DNA from: Mycoplana azooxidifex
Lineage (GTDB): Bacteria > Pseudomonadota > Alphaproteobacteria > Rhizobiales > Rhizobiaceae
Length of the DNA: 64,000 nt
Assembly: GCF_014196765.1 (NCBI RefSeq)
Contig: NZ_JACIEE010000004.1
Location: forward strand, 513,108 to 577,107
Reading direction: 5' to 3'
Each line of letters opens with the position of its first letter. Positions within the stretch are counted from its first letter, which is position 1. Positions 1 through 8,272 of the stretch are shown piece by piece. Both the position numbers and the translations under genes were made by a program. The notes beneath the pieces are model-generated. The model made no database searches and was not told where the DNA came from. It was given only the letters and a program-made list of their open reading frames with translations.

Positions 1-112
1 AAGCTGCCGGGACGGGTCAATATGCGGCCACGCGGGACGGTCGCTACCGAATCCCGCCCGCCGATCGGCTGGGCGGCACGGCCGTCATGGATATGGAAGA
101 CGGGAGCACGTC

Positions 113-1066
113 ATGCTGGTGGATGGAAAATGGACGGCCGACTGGCATCCGGTGCAGGCGAAGGACGAAAAGGGCGGCTTCGTCCGCCAGGTCTCCGGCT
201 TTCGCAACTGGGTAACGCCGGACGGCGCGCCCGGGCCGACCGGCGAGGGCGGCTTTGCCGCAGAGCCCGGCCGCTACCATCTCTACGTCGCCTACATCTG
301 CCCCTGGGCGTCCCGCACGCTGATCGGCCGCAGCCTCAAGGGATTGAAGGAGACGATCGGCGTCTCGGTCGTCGAGCCGGTCCTGACAAGGGAAGGCTGG
401 CGCTTCGGAGACTATCCCGGTGCGACCGCGGACACGGTCAACGGCGCCAGCTACATGCACGAGATCTACACCCGCGCCGACCCGCACTACACCGGCCGCG
501 CCACGGTGCCCGTTCTCTGGGACAGGAAGCGCGGCACCATCGTCAACAACGAATCAGCCGACATCCTGCGCATGATGAACGACGGTTTCGGATCGCTCGC
601 GACCAGGACGATCGATCTCTATCCGCCGGCCCGTCGCGAGGCGATCGATTCGTTCAACGCCCGCATCTATCCGGGCCTGAACAACGGCGTCTATCGCGCC
701 GGCTTCGCTACCACGCAGCTTGCCTACGAGGAAGCCTTCCTCGACGTTTTCGCGACGCTGGACTGGGTCGACGGCGAACTCGGCGAGAGGGACTTCCTCT
801 TCGCCGACCATCCCACCGAGGCCGATATCCGGCTGTTCGTCACCCTCGTCCGCTTCGACGCTGCCTATCACGGCCTGTTCAAGTGCAACCTGCGTCGGCT
901 GGCCGACTATCCGCGCCTGCGCCGCTTCGTCCGGCGCATGCACGACTGGCCGGGCGTGGCCGAGACCGTCAGCCTCGACCACATCAAGCGCGGCTATTAC
1001 TCGATTGCCTCGTTGAACCCGACCGGAATCGTGCCCGTCGGACCGGCGCAGGAGATGTTGTTTTGA
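113..1066 (+). CDS. yqjG: Glutathionyl-hydroquinone reductase (Xi-class GST)
   Basis: A 317-residue protein of the ECM4/YqjG family, which uses glutathione to reduce glutathionyl-hydroquinones in the cytoplasm. Seen: the N-terminal thioredoxin-like part carries the family motif YICPWASRT with the active cysteine at about residue 63 (CPWA instead of the Ser or Tyr of ordinary GSTs), followed by an alpha-helical GST C-terminal domain with YPRLRRFVRRMHDWPGV. Length is close to E. coli YqjG (328 residues). The ATG at 113 has a GGGAGC ribosome site about 7 bases upstream. It converges on the nitroreductase-like gene, with only about 15 bases between them. The physiological quinone substrate cannot be read from the sequence. 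The first 112 bases of the window show no gene. Confidence 0.88.
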   Translation: MLVDGKWTADWHPVQAKDEKGGFVRQVSGFRNWVTPDGAPGPTGEGGFAAEPGRYHLYVAYICPWASRTLIGRSLKGLKETIGVSVVEPVLTREGWRFGDYPGATADTVNGASYMHEIYTRADPHYTGRATVPVLWDRKRGTIVNNESADILRMMNDGFGSLATRTIDLYPPARREAIDSFNARIYPGLNNGVYRAGFATTQLAYEEAFLDVFATLDWVDGELGERDFLFADHPTEADIRLFVTLVRFDAAYHGLFKCNLRRLADYPRLRRFVRRMHDWPGVAETVSLDHIKRGYYSIASLNPTGIVPVGPAQEMLF

Positions 1067-1081
1067 TCTCCGGCTGCGCCG

Positions 1082-1678
1082 TCAGTCCGGCTTGAAGCGG
1101 CCTTCGAAGGCGAAGGCCTCGACCGGGTGGCGCTGGCTTGGAACTTCACGGGCTTTCAGGTCCTCGGGCAGCGTTTCCTTCGGCGCCATCTTGCCGATGG
1201 CGAGGCCCGCCTCGACCCGGTAACCCTCCGGCACACCGGCAGCCGCCATCGCCTTGTCGCGATCGATCCCCGCCATGGCGTGGACGTGGTAGCCCGAAAA
1301 CGTCGCCTGCAACGCCAGCGCGCTCCAGGCCGCACCCGTGTCGAAGGCATGCGTATAGGCGGGGCGGATCTCCCCGGAGGCGGTGCGGTTGTGGGTCTTG
1401 GAAACGATCACGGCCAGAACCGAGGCATTGGGCGTCCAGCGCCGGTTGCCCTCGTCCAGCGTCGACAGGATGGCCTGGAAGGCCTCTGTGCCGCGATGGG
1501 CGTAGACGAGGCGCCAGGGCTGGCGGTTGCTCGCCGATGGCGTCCAGCGCGCGGCCTCGAACAGGCGCAGAAGGTCCTCCTGCGGCATCGCCTCGCCGGT
1601 GAAGGCGCGGGGCGACCATCGCTCGAGAAAGACCGGATGAATGTCGTGATCGGCCGTGCGGCCATTGATCTCATGCAT
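1082..1678 (-). CDS. Nitroreductase family protein
   Basis: A flavin-dependent nitroreductase-fold protein of about 198 residues. Seen: RWSPRAFTGE near the N-terminus, followed by ARWTPSASNRQPWRLVY, the usual FMN-binding segment of this family (R/S-x-R-x-F then APSxxNxQPW). The substrate is unknown; members reduce nitro groups, quinones or flavins with NAD(P)H. I take the ATG at 1678 (MHEINGR); the frame is open four codons further to a GTG at 1690, which has no better ribosome site. It is convergent with the glutathionyl-hydroquinone reductase, another redox enzyme, but no common operon is possible because the strands differ. Confidence 0.85.
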   Translation of the reverse strand: MHEINGRTADHDIHPVFLERWSPRAFTGEAMPQEDLLRLFEAARWTPSASNRQPWRLVYAHRGTEAFQAILSTLDEGNRRWTPNASVLAVIVSKTHNRTASGEIRPAYTHAFDTGAAWSALALQATFSGYHVHAMAGIDRDKAMAAAGVPEGYRVEAGLAIGKMAPKETLPEDLKAREVPSQRHPVEAFAFEGRFKPD

Positions 1679-1860
1679 AAATTTCACCACCAGTGTTGCT
1701 GTCCTTGAAAGGGCCCTTGACGGGGGCAGGATGCACCGACGCGCGACCGATGTCGACCGGGCGCGGTCGCCGCAACAGCCTTCGCCGCATTGTGGAGTGG
1801 GCGGAAAAGAGCCTATAACCGCATCCGGGAATTCAAGGTCGTGAACAGGGAGACAGCACC

Positions 1861-3315
1861 ATGAGCCTCAAAGATCCAACCCTCCTGCGCCAGGCGGCGC
1901 TCGTCGGCACGCGCTGGATCGAGGCCGACCCTGCGACAGGAATCGCCGTGAACAATCCGGCGACTGGCGAACGCGTCGGCTACGTGCCGAAACTGGGTGC
2001 GACCGAGACGAAGGAGGCGATCGCCGCCGCCGAGAAGGCGCAGAAGGAATGGGCCGCGCGCACGGCCAAGGAGCGCTCCATCATCCTTCGCAAGTGGTTC
2101 GAGCTGATGATGTCCAACCAGGACGATCTCGGCCGTATCCTGACGATGGAACAGGGCAAGCCCCTGGCCGAGGCCAAGGGCGAGATCGCCTATGGCGCAA
2201 GCTTCATCGAATGGTTCGCCGAAGAAGCGCGCCGCCTCTATGGCGATATCGTGCCCGGCCACCAGAAGGACAAGCGCATCCTGGTGATGAAGCAGCCGAT
2301 CGGCGTGGTTGCCGCGATCACCCCGTGGAACTTCCCCAATGCGATGATCACCCGCAAGGCAGGGCCGGCCTTCGCCGCTGGCTGCGCCATGGTTCTGAAG
2401 CCGGCTTCGCAAACCCCGTTCTCCGCCATCGCGATCGCGGTCCTTGCCGAACGCGCCGGCCTGCCGCCGGGGCTGTTCAGCGTCATCACCGGATCCGCCA
2501 GGGAGATCGGCGCCGAGATGACGGCAAACCCGACGGTGCGCAAGCTCACCTTTACCGGCTCGACCGAGGTCGGCGCCGAGCTCTACAGGCAGAGCGCGAC
2601 GACGATCAAGAAGCTGGGGCTCGAGCTCGGCGGCAATGCACCCTTCATCGTCTTCGACGACGCCGACCTCGACGCGGCGGTCGAGGGTGCCTTGATCGCG
2701 AAGTTCCGCAACAACGGCCAGACCTGTGTCTGCGCCAACCGCATCTATGCGCAGGAGGGTGTCTATGATGCGTTCTCCGAAAAGCTGGCCGCTGCGGTCG
2801 CAAAGCTCAAGACCGGAAACGGCTTCGATGAAGGCGTCATTCTCGGTCCGTTGATCGACGAGGCGGCGCTCGCCAAGGTCGAGGAGCATGTGTCCGACGC
2901 GCTCGGCAAGGGTGCGCGCGTCGTCCAGGGCGGCAAGCGCCACGCGCTAGGCGGCACATTCTATGAAGCGACCGTTATCACCGGTGTAACATCCGATATG
3001 GCGGTGGCGCGCGAGGAGACGTTCGGGCCGGTGGCGCCCGTTTTCCGCTTCAAGGACGAGGCGGACGTCATTGCGCAGGCGAACGATACCGAGTTCGGGC
3101 TCGCCTCCTACTTCTACGCCAAGGATCTGGCACGCGTCTTCCGCGTCGCCGAGGCGCTGGAATACGGCATGGTTGGCGTCAACACCGGGCTGATCTCGAC
3201 GGCGGAAGCGCCGTTCGGCGGCGTCAAGCTGTCGGGCCTCGGCCGGGAGGGGTCGAAGTACGGTATCGAGGAGTTCACCGAGATGAAGTACGTCTGCCTC
3301 GGCGGCATCGGTTGA
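1861..3315 (+). CDS. gabD: NAD(P)-dependent aldehyde dehydrogenase, succinate-semialdehyde type
   Basis: A 484-residue aldehyde dehydrogenase close in length to E. coli GabD (482). Seen: the nucleotide-binding ITPWNFPNAMITRK segment, the general-base motif LELGGNAPFIVFDDAD and the nucleophile in NNGQTCVCANR at Cys289, with a second cysteine two residues later, as in redox-regulated SSADHs. The ATG at 1861 follows an AGGGAGA ribosome site. Classic GabD oxidises succinate semialdehyde to succinate. Here the next gene is an HpaI-type aldolase and a fucose-like cluster follows, so oxidation of L-lactaldehyde or another aldolase product is an equally good role (inference). A 10-bp-arm hairpin separates it from the aldolase gene. 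Confidence 0.85.
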   Translation: MSLKDPTLLRQAALVGTRWIEADPATGIAVNNPATGERVGYVPKLGATETKEAIAAAEKAQKEWAARTAKERSIILRKWFELMMSNQDDLGRILTMEQGKPLAEAKGEIAYGASFIEWFAEEARRLYGDIVPGHQKDKRILVMKQPIGVVAAITPWNFPNAMITRKAGPAFAAGCAMVLKPASQTPFSAIAIAVLAERAGLPPGLFSVITGSAREIGAEMTANPTVRKLTFTGSTEVGAELYRQSATTIKKLGLELGGNAPFIVFDDADLDAAVEGALIAKFRNNGQTCVCANRIYAQEGVYDAFSEKLAAAVAKLKTGNGFDEGVILGPLIDEAALAKVEEHVSDALGKGARVVQGGKRHALGGTFYEATVITGVTSDMAVAREETFGPVAPVFRFKDEADVIAQANDTEFGLASYFYAKDLARVFRVAEALEYGMVGVNTGLISTAEAPFGGVKLSGLGREGSKYGIEEFTEMKYVCLGGIG

Positions 3316-3329
3316 CGACGCTCGACTCT

Positions 3330-3358
3330 CCATCGGCCGGCGCACCGTCGGCCGATGG
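3330..3358 (+). repeat. Inverted repeat between gabD and the aldolase gene
   Basis: Perfect inverted repeat with 10-base arms (CCATCGGCCG and CGGCCGATGG) around a 9-base loop, 14 bases after the gabD stop. It has no following T-run, so it is more likely an mRNA-stabilising or attenuating intercistronic hairpin than a full terminator. Confidence 0.5.
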
Positions 3359-3393
3359 TCACTGATCTTATTGCAGTCGAGGAGGATTTGCGC

Positions 3394-4197
3394 ATGCCCG
3401 CTCCCACCAATCCGTTCAAGGCCGCGCTCCGCGAGGGAAAATTCCAGCTCGGTCTGTGGGTGGCGCTCGGCAGCGCCTACGCCGCCGAGATTGCCGCCGG
3501 CAGCGGCTACGACTGGCTGCTGATCGACGGCGAGCACGGGCCGAACGACATGCCGCTGATCGGGGCGCAGCTCGGCGCCTTGCGCGGCAGCGCGAGCCAC
3601 CCGATCGTCCGACCGCCGATGGGCGAGGCATGGCTGCTGAAGCAGTTGCTCGATCTCGGCGCACAGACCTTCCTGATCCCGATGGTGGAGACCGCCGAGC
3701 AGGCAGCCACGCTGGTGAGGGCCGTGCGCTATCCGCCCCGGGGCATCCGCGGCGTCGGCGCCGGACTTGGACGCGCCAGCGATTTCAACCGGATACCGGA
3801 CTACCTCGCCACGGCCGACGAAGAGATCTGCCTGATCGTGCAGGTCGAAAGCCGCGCCGGTCTCGAGGCGCTCGACGACATCGCCGCGGTCGAGGGCGTG
3901 GACGGCGTCTTCATCGGCCCCTCCGACCTGGCCGCGGACATGGGGTACTTGGGCCAGCCGTCCGCCTCAGCCGTACAGGAGGCGATCCGTGACGCCTTCC
4001 TGCGCATCCACCGGCATGGAAAGGCGCGCGGGATCATGACCGTGGCGGTCGACCAGGCGCACGAGTACCGGGCGATGGGCGCGGACTTCATGGCGATCGG
4101 CACCGACGTCAATTGCCTGGTGAGATCGATTGACGGCCTGCGCCGCACCTTCCTGGGCCTGCCCGTTGGAGCAGACCAGAAGGGCGGCGGATACTGA
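3394..4197 (+). CDS. HpaI/HpcH-family 2-keto-3-deoxy acid aldolase
   Basis: A 267-residue class II (metal-dependent) aldolase of the HpaI/GarL/RhmA family, which splits 2-oxo-3-deoxy acids into pyruvate and an aldehyde. Seen: GLWVALGSAYAAEIAAGSGYDWLLIDGEHGPND (in segments LLIDGEHGPND and GLWVALGS), the PPRGIRGVG loop, a QVESRAGLEALDDIA segment with the metal-binding glutamate, and GVFIGPSDLAADMGY. The ATG at 3394 is chosen because GAGGAGG lies 7-14 bases upstream; an upstream start at 3355 would sit inside the intercistronic hairpin. With the aldehyde dehydrogenase before it and fucose-type enzymes after it, the likely substrate is a 2-keto-3-deoxy sugar acid such as 2-keto-3-deoxy-L-fuconate or L-rhamnonate, giving lactaldehyde (inference). 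Confidence 0.85.
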   Translation: MPAPTNPFKAALREGKFQLGLWVALGSAYAAEIAAGSGYDWLLIDGEHGPNDMPLIGAQLGALRGSASHPIVRPPMGEAWLLKQLLDLGAQTFLIPMVETAEQAATLVRAVRYPPRGIRGVGAGLGRASDFNRIPDYLATADEEICLIVQVESRAGLEALDDIAAVEGVDGVFIGPSDLAADMGYLGQPSASAVQEAIRDAFLRIHRHGKARGIMTVAVDQAHEYRAMGADFMAIGTDVNCLVRSIDGLRRTFLGLPVGADQKGGGY

Positions 4198-4212
4198 GGC
4201 GGATCCTGCAGC

Positions 4213-5091
4213 TCAGTTGGTGGATTGCAGCAGCGTCTCGCGGGCCGATTTCAGGTGCCGCCGGCAGGCATCCTCGATCCGTGCGGGATCGCGCGATTTC
4301 AGCGCGTCGATGTAGACCAGATGCTCCTCCATCGCCCGTGCATTTCGCTGGCGCGCATTCGTCTTGTTCCACTGGTAGTGATAGTGGAAGACGATGGCGA
4401 TGATGTCGTAGAAATCGATGATGAACCGGTTGCGCGAGGCCCGGTGCACGAGCAGGTGAAACCGCTCGTCCAGCTCGGAAAATTCACGGTAGCGGTTGTC
4501 CACGTCGGCAAGGATCTCGCGGTGGAGGGCCGCTATAGAGTCCAGCTCCGCCCATGCGGGATGGTCGTCCGGCAGATGCGCGAACGCGGCGGCCGAGCGC
4601 AGCTCGAACATTTCGCGCACCTCGGTCAGCTCGAGCGCGAACTCCGGCGTGAACCCCTTCAGTACCCAGTGGCTGTTCGGGCGCTTCTCGATCAGCCCGA
4701 AGCGGCTGAACCGGATGAGGAATTCCCGCACGCTCGTGGTGCCGGTGCCGATCTCGCGGGCAAGCTCCAGCTCGTTGATCTGCATGCCCGGTTCGGCGCC
4801 GCCGGCAAGAATGCGGCGCATGAAGCTGCGCTCGATGATCTCCGAAAGCGAATCGGTTTCCGCGGTCGGGAAGTAGTCGGCGGCAACGGGCTTGCGGAGC
4901 ACGACCTTGCGGCGCTTCGACCATTCTATCAGCCCGATCTCTTCCAGCCGCGTCAAGATTGCCCGGATCGTCGTGCGGCTGACCCCAAGCTTGTTGCCGA
5001 GCTCCGGTTCGGATGCGAGCGCACTGCTCGTATCGAGGAGAACGAGGCAACGATTGAAGGCATCCTTGAAGACGGTATTCTGCTTGGCCAT
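4213..5091 (-). CDS. GntR-family transcriptional regulator with FCD domain
   Basis: A 292-residue FadR-subfamily regulator. Seen: an N-terminal winged helix-turn-helix (roughly residues 25-70; ELGNKLGVSRTTIRAILTRL is the recognition part), a linker, then an all-helical FCD ligand-binding domain with metal-site histidines in the FHLLVHRAS and HYHYQW regions. It is on the minus strand inside the catabolic cluster, divergent from the aldo/keto reductase gene and convergent with the aldolase gene, the usual place for a pathway-specific repressor that responds to a sugar acid. The N-terminal HTH starts later than in most GntR proteins, after about 20 extra residues. The effector is not predictable from the sequence. 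Confidence 0.88.
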   Translation of the reverse strand: MAKQNTVFKDAFNRCLVLLDTSSALASEPELGNKLGVSRTTIRAILTRLEEIGLIEWSKRRKVVLRKPVAADYFPTAETDSLSEIIERSFMRRILAGGAEPGMQINELELAREIGTGTTSVREFLIRFSRFGLIEKRPNSHWVLKGFTPEFALELTEVREMFELRSAAAFAHLPDDHPAWAELDSIAALHREILADVDNRYREFSELDERFHLLVHRASRNRFIIDFYDIIAIVFHYHYQWNKTNARQRNARAMEEHLVYIDALKSRDPARIEDACRRHLKSARETLLQSTN

Positions 5092-5240
5092 GGCTCTCGT
5101 CGATCGATCGGGTTGAGATCTGCTCGTTTAAGTGGCGGCGGAAAAATAATCCAGCGCATGGACGGGCTTCGCCGGATCTGTCCTCCGGCCATGCCGGAGC
5201 CGGTCCCTGCATGTGATCCTCCCGTCGCCCATAATACCCA

Positions 5241-5276
5241 TTGACCTTGATCTGTCTATTGTAGATAAAAGACAGA
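5241..5276 (+). promoter_or_regulatory. Candidate promoter and operator of the aldo/keto reductase operon
   Basis: In the 247-base divergent gap between the GntR gene and the aldo/keto reductase, TTGACC (5241-5246) and GATAAA (5264-5269) are 17 bases apart. Inverted arms TCTGTC (5251-5256) and GACAGA (5271-5276) enclose the -10 region, with an inner TCTA-TTG-TAGA. This is a plausible site for the neighbouring GntR protein. Position and symmetry are seen; the binding factor is inferred. Confidence 0.4.
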
Positions 5277-5338
5277 AGTCGGATTGTTCTGCGCGCAACC
5301 TGGGAGTGAGGGGTGCAAGCGCGCAGCGGGAGGCAGCG

Positions 5339-6361
5339 ATGCGGACACGGACCATCGGTACGACGGGCCTCGCCGTGGGCGAGTACAGCTTCGGAACGGC
5401 TGCTCTCGGCGGCCTTTACCGTCCCTGCCCGCGCGACACCGCGATCGCAACGCTGGAAGCAGCGTGGGACGAGGGCATGCGCTACTTCGATACGGCGCCC
5501 TGGTATGGCTTCGGCCTTGCCGAGCGCGCGACCGGCGATTTCCTTCGCGCCAAGCCGAAAGACGCGTGGGTGCTCTCCACCAAGGTCGGCCGGATCATGT
5601 TTCCGGTGGACGACGACAAGGTGCCGACGGACTACGGCTATGTCGATCCGCTGCCCTTCGATGTGCGCTACGACTACAGCGACGACGGCATCATGCGCTC
5701 GCTGGAACTGAGCTATACGCGGCTCGGGCTCAACCGCATCGACATCCTCTATGTTCACGACATCGGTGCCTATACCCATGGCGCCGAGCGCAATGCAGCG
5801 CATTTCAAGGCGCTGATGGATTCCGGGCTGAAGGCGCTCGAGGAACTGAAGGCGTCCGGCACCATCAAGGCCTATGGCCTCGGCGTGAACGAGGTGCCTG
5901 TCTGCCTGGAGGTCATGAAGCGCGCGCCGATCGACTGCATCCTGCTGGCCGGGCGGTACACGCTTCTGGATCGCTCTGCAGTCGAGGAACTGCTTCCGCT
6001 CTGCCAGGAACTGAAGACTTCGCTGGTGGTCGGAGGCGTGTTCAACTCGGGCATTCTGGCGACCGGCGCGGTCGCGGGTGCGCATTTCGACTACATGCCC
6101 GCCAATGACGACGTCGTGGCGCGCGTGCGCGCCCTTGAGGAACTGGCGAGCATCAACGGCGTGCCGCTTGCGGCTGCCGCGATGCAGTTTCCTCTGCGGC
6201 ATCCTGCGGTCGCTTCGGTGCTTCTGGGCACGGCCAAGCCGTCCAGCCTGCACCGTAACGCCGAACTCACCCGGATCACGGTGCCGGAAGCCCTTTACAT
6301 GGAAGCCGACGGCCATACTCTGGTCGCTCCGCCGCTCGGAACCGAGGCGGTGCGGCAATAG
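5339..6361 (+). CDS. Aldo/keto reductase, L-fucose dehydrogenase (D-threo-aldose 1-dehydrogenase) type
   Basis: A 340-residue (alpha/beta)8 NAD(P)-dependent oxidoreductase. Seen: N-terminal RTIGTTGLAVGEYSFGTAALGG, FDTAPWYGFGLAE with the catalytic Asp and Tyr, STKVGRI with the catalytic Lys, RIDILYVHDIG with the catalytic His, and a VLLGTAKPSSL cofactor loop near the C-terminus. This pattern fits the subgroup containing bacterial L-fucose/D-threo-aldose 1-dehydrogenase and pyridoxal 4-dehydrogenase. The ATG at 5339 has GGGAGG upstream. It is followed by FucU, which supplies the correct sugar anomer, and by a pentose/hexose-type ABC importer, so oxidation of L-fucose or L-galactose to the lactone is the best guess. 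Substrate specificity is inferred. Confidence 0.82.
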   Translation: MRTRTIGTTGLAVGEYSFGTAALGGLYRPCPRDTAIATLEAAWDEGMRYFDTAPWYGFGLAERATGDFLRAKPKDAWVLSTKVGRIMFPVDDDKVPTDYGYVDPLPFDVRYDYSDDGIMRSLELSYTRLGLNRIDILYVHDIGAYTHGAERNAAHFKALMDSGLKALEELKASGTIKAYGLGVNEVPVCLEVMKRAPIDCILLAGRYTLLDRSAVEELLPLCQELKTSLVVGGVFNSGILATGAVAGAHFDYMPANDDVVARVRALEELASINGVPLAAAAMQFPLRHPAVASVLLGTAKPSSLHRNAELTRITVPEALYMEADGHTLVAPPLGTEAVRQ

Positions 6362-6400
6362 GGTTGCCGGCAGATTTGAAAGATATTCAGGAGCATACGC

Positions 6401-6847
6401 ATGTTGAAAGGCATTCACCCCCTGCTCGGCCCCGATCTCCTGCACGCGCTGCAGTCGATGGGGCACGGGGACGATATCGCCATCGTGGACGCGAACTTCC
6501 CGGCCCATTCGATGGGGCCGAAAGTCATCCGCGCCGATGGCGTCGATGCGCTCGCCATGACCGAGGCCGTCCTCGCCCACATGCCGCTCGATACGTTCGT
6601 GTCGGACGTCGCCTGGCGGATGCAGGTCGTCGGCGATCCGGACGCGGTGCCGCCGGTTTGCGTCGAATTCCAGAACATCGTCAACCGCCTGGCCGGTGAT
6701 TTCACCGTTCGGTCGGTCGAACGCTTCGCCTTCTACGAGATGACGCGGAAGGCGGCCTACATCATCGCAACGACCGAGTTTCGGCTCTATGGCAACATCA
6801 TTCTCAAAAAGGGCGTGCTGCATCCGCACGAAGTCTTCAAGGTCTGA
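6401..6847 (+). CDS. fucU: RbsD/FucU-family sugar mutarotase
   Basis: A 148-residue cytoplasmic mutarotase of the FucU branch. Seen: MLKGIHPLLGPDLLHALQSMGHGD, which contains the family's catalytic histidines near the N-terminus, then IAIVDANFPA, and the C-terminal ATTEFRLYGNIILKKGV segment with the substrate-binding Tyr. FucU interconverts alpha and beta anomers of L-fucose and related sugars; RbsD proteins instead carry a shorter C-terminus. It begins 39 bases after the aldo/keto reductase stop, so the two are almost surely co-transcribed. Mutarotation would present the anomer that the dehydrogenase oxidises. Confidence 0.88.
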   Translation: MLKGIHPLLGPDLLHALQSMGHGDDIAIVDANFPAHSMGPKVIRADGVDALAMTEAVLAHMPLDTFVSDVAWRMQVVGDPDAVPPVCVEFQNIVNRLAGDFTVRSVERFAFYEMTRKAAYIIATTEFRLYGNIILKKGVLHPHEVFKV

Positions 6848-7169
6848 CGGAGCCGGGGACGGAACGTCAAAATGGAATGAACATTCCATGTTGACAGTTT
6901 GGCGGAACTATTGTTTCAATTGAGCATCGCCTGATTGTTGGGGCTGCATGTCACCGTGGAGGCGGTGGCGTCGCGAAGGAGGAAATCGATAGCGGGCTGC
7001 GCCCGGGCCGTATGCGCAGGAGCGCGATGGCCTGGGGGCGCTGGGGCTTACGACCCGATCTTTCCACACCGGCCGCGAACATAAATGTATTTTATCGATA
7101 AGAATCGTCCGCTCGCGTTCAGCGGTTCGGTTTCACTGGAGGAGAACGCACCCTGAGAGGAGAACCCTG
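6848..7169 (+). promoter_or_regulatory. 322-base intergenic region with promoter and operators of the ABC importer operon
   Basis: Seen: a perfect 18-base palindrome with arms ATGGAATG and CATTCCAT (6872-6889), directly abutting a consensus-like -35 TTGACA (6891-6896) with a TTCAAT candidate -10 at 6915-6920. A second, fully symmetric TTATCGATAA lies at 7092-7101. Two AGGAGA-type ribosome sites sit just before the substrate-binding protein start. No credible gene was found; a 14-codon frame from 6948 is Arg-rich and judged spurious. The palindrome next to the -35 is the best operator in this cluster. Confidence 0.5.
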
Positions 7170-8159
7170 ATGAGCATTGCCAAGCAGCTTCTGTCGCGAC
7201 GCACATTCACCGCGCTGGCCGGTGCAGCCGTGTTTGCGACGATGACGCCCGCCGCGTCGTTCGCGCAGGACGTCACCATCCCGATTATCGTGAAGGACAC
7301 CACATCGTTCTACTGGCAGATCGTTCTTGCCGGTGCACGCGCAGCCGGCAAGGATCTCGGCGTGAGCGTGCCGGAACTCGGCGCCCAGTCCGAGGCCGAC
7401 ATCAACGGCCAGATCAGCATTCTCGAGAATGCCGTCGCCGGCAAGCCGGCCGCCGTCGTCATCTCGCCGACCGAATTCAAGGCGCTCGGAAAGCCGGTCG
7501 ACGAGGCCGCAAAGTCCGTTCCGGTCATCGGCATCGATTCCGGCGCCGACTCGAAGGCCTTTTCTTCGTTCCTGACGACAGACAACGTCCAGGGCGGTCG
7601 CATTGCCGCCGACGGTCTGGCCGCCGCCATCAAGGAAGCCACCGGCAAGGAAGAGGGCGAAGTCGCCATCATCACCAGCCTGCCCGGTGCCGGCTCGCTC
7701 GAGCAGCGCCGCGAGGGCTTCCTCGACCAGGTCAAGACCAAGTATCCGGGCCTGAAGGTCATTGCCGACAAGTATGCGGACGGACAGGCTACGACCGGCC
7801 TCAACATGATGACCGACCTTATCACCGCCAATCCGAACCTCGTCGGCGTCTTCGCCTCCAACCTGATCATGGCGCAGGGCGTCGGTCAGGCGATCTCGGA
7901 AAACAAGCTCGGCGACAAGATCAAGGTCATCGGCTTCGACAGCGACGACAAGACGATCGGCTTCCTCAAGGACGGCGCGCTTGCCGGCCTCGTGGTGCAG
8001 GATCCCTATCGCATGGGCTACGACGGCGTGAAGACGGCGCTGGCGGTTTCCAAGGGCGAGAAGGTCGAGGCCAATGTCGATACCGGCGCCAACCTGGTGA
8101 CGAAGGCCAACATGAGCGAGCCCAAGATCGACGCGCTCATCAACCCGAAGGTCAACTGA
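7170..8159 (+). CDS. Sugar ABC transporter periplasmic substrate-binding protein (ribose type)
   Basis: A 329-residue type I periplasmic binding protein. Seen: an N-terminal export signal LSRRTFTALAGAAVFATM ending near SFA-QDV; the SRRTFT stretch resembles a twin-arginine motif. The mature part has the RbsB-family features: IPIIVKDTTSFYWQIVLAGA, repeated mentions of AAVVISPT, IGIDSGAD, and VGVFASN, and a C-terminal LVVQDPYRMGYDGVKTAL. Its length and fold match ribose/galactose/fucose binders. It is the first gene of an ABC operon (binding protein, ATPase, permease) behind the mutarotase gene. The ligand is probably an L-fucose-like aldose (inference from neighbours). Confidence 0.9.
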   Translation: MSIAKQLLSRRTFTALAGAAVFATMTPAASFAQDVTIPIIVKDTTSFYWQIVLAGARAAGKDLGVSVPELGAQSEADINGQISILENAVAGKPAAVVISPTEFKALGKPVDEAAKSVPVIGIDSGADSKAFSSFLTTDNVQGGRIAADGLAAAIKEATGKEEGEVAIITSLPGAGSLEQRREGFLDQVKTKYPGLKVIADKYADGQATTGLNMMTDLITANPNLVGVFASNLIMAQGVGQAISENKLGDKIKVIGFDSDDKTIGFLKDGALAGLVVQDPYRMGYDGVKTALAVSKGEKVEANVDTGANLVTKANMSEPKIDALINPKVN

Positions 8160-8170
8160 CCCAAGGGCAG

Positions 8171-8195
8171 CCGCGCCGGTTTCCCGCCGGCGCGG
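8171..8195 (+). repeat. Intercistronic hairpin after the substrate-binding protein gene
   Basis: Perfect 9-base arms CCGCGCCGG and CCGGCGCGG with a 7-base loop, 11 bases after the stop codon. Such hairpins between the binding-protein gene and the ATPase/permease genes usually protect the upstream mRNA and allow more binding protein than membrane components. It is followed by only TTT, so some read-through is expected. Confidence 0.55.
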
Positions 8196-8272
8196 TTTCC
8201 CGACTTTGATCGCGGAACCGTCCGGCGCTTGCGCCGGGCGATTGGAAAGGCCGCAAGCAGGAGGAGAGCACC

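Noticed and set aside
3..213. Open frame entering from the left edge
   Set aside because: It overlaps the first 100 bases of the glutathionyl-hydroquinone reductase and shows no conserved motif, so a truncated upstream gene is not supported.
4484..6889. Open minus-strand frame of about 800 codons across the aldo/keto reductase and fucU genes
   Set aside because: It runs antisense through three genes with clear motifs and shows only low-complexity Arg/His/Asp-rich sequence.
6948..6992. Short 14-codon frame with several Trp and Arg codons in the importer leader
   Set aside because: No ribosome site, no matching amino-acid pathway downstream and no alternative hairpins; not a credible leader peptide.
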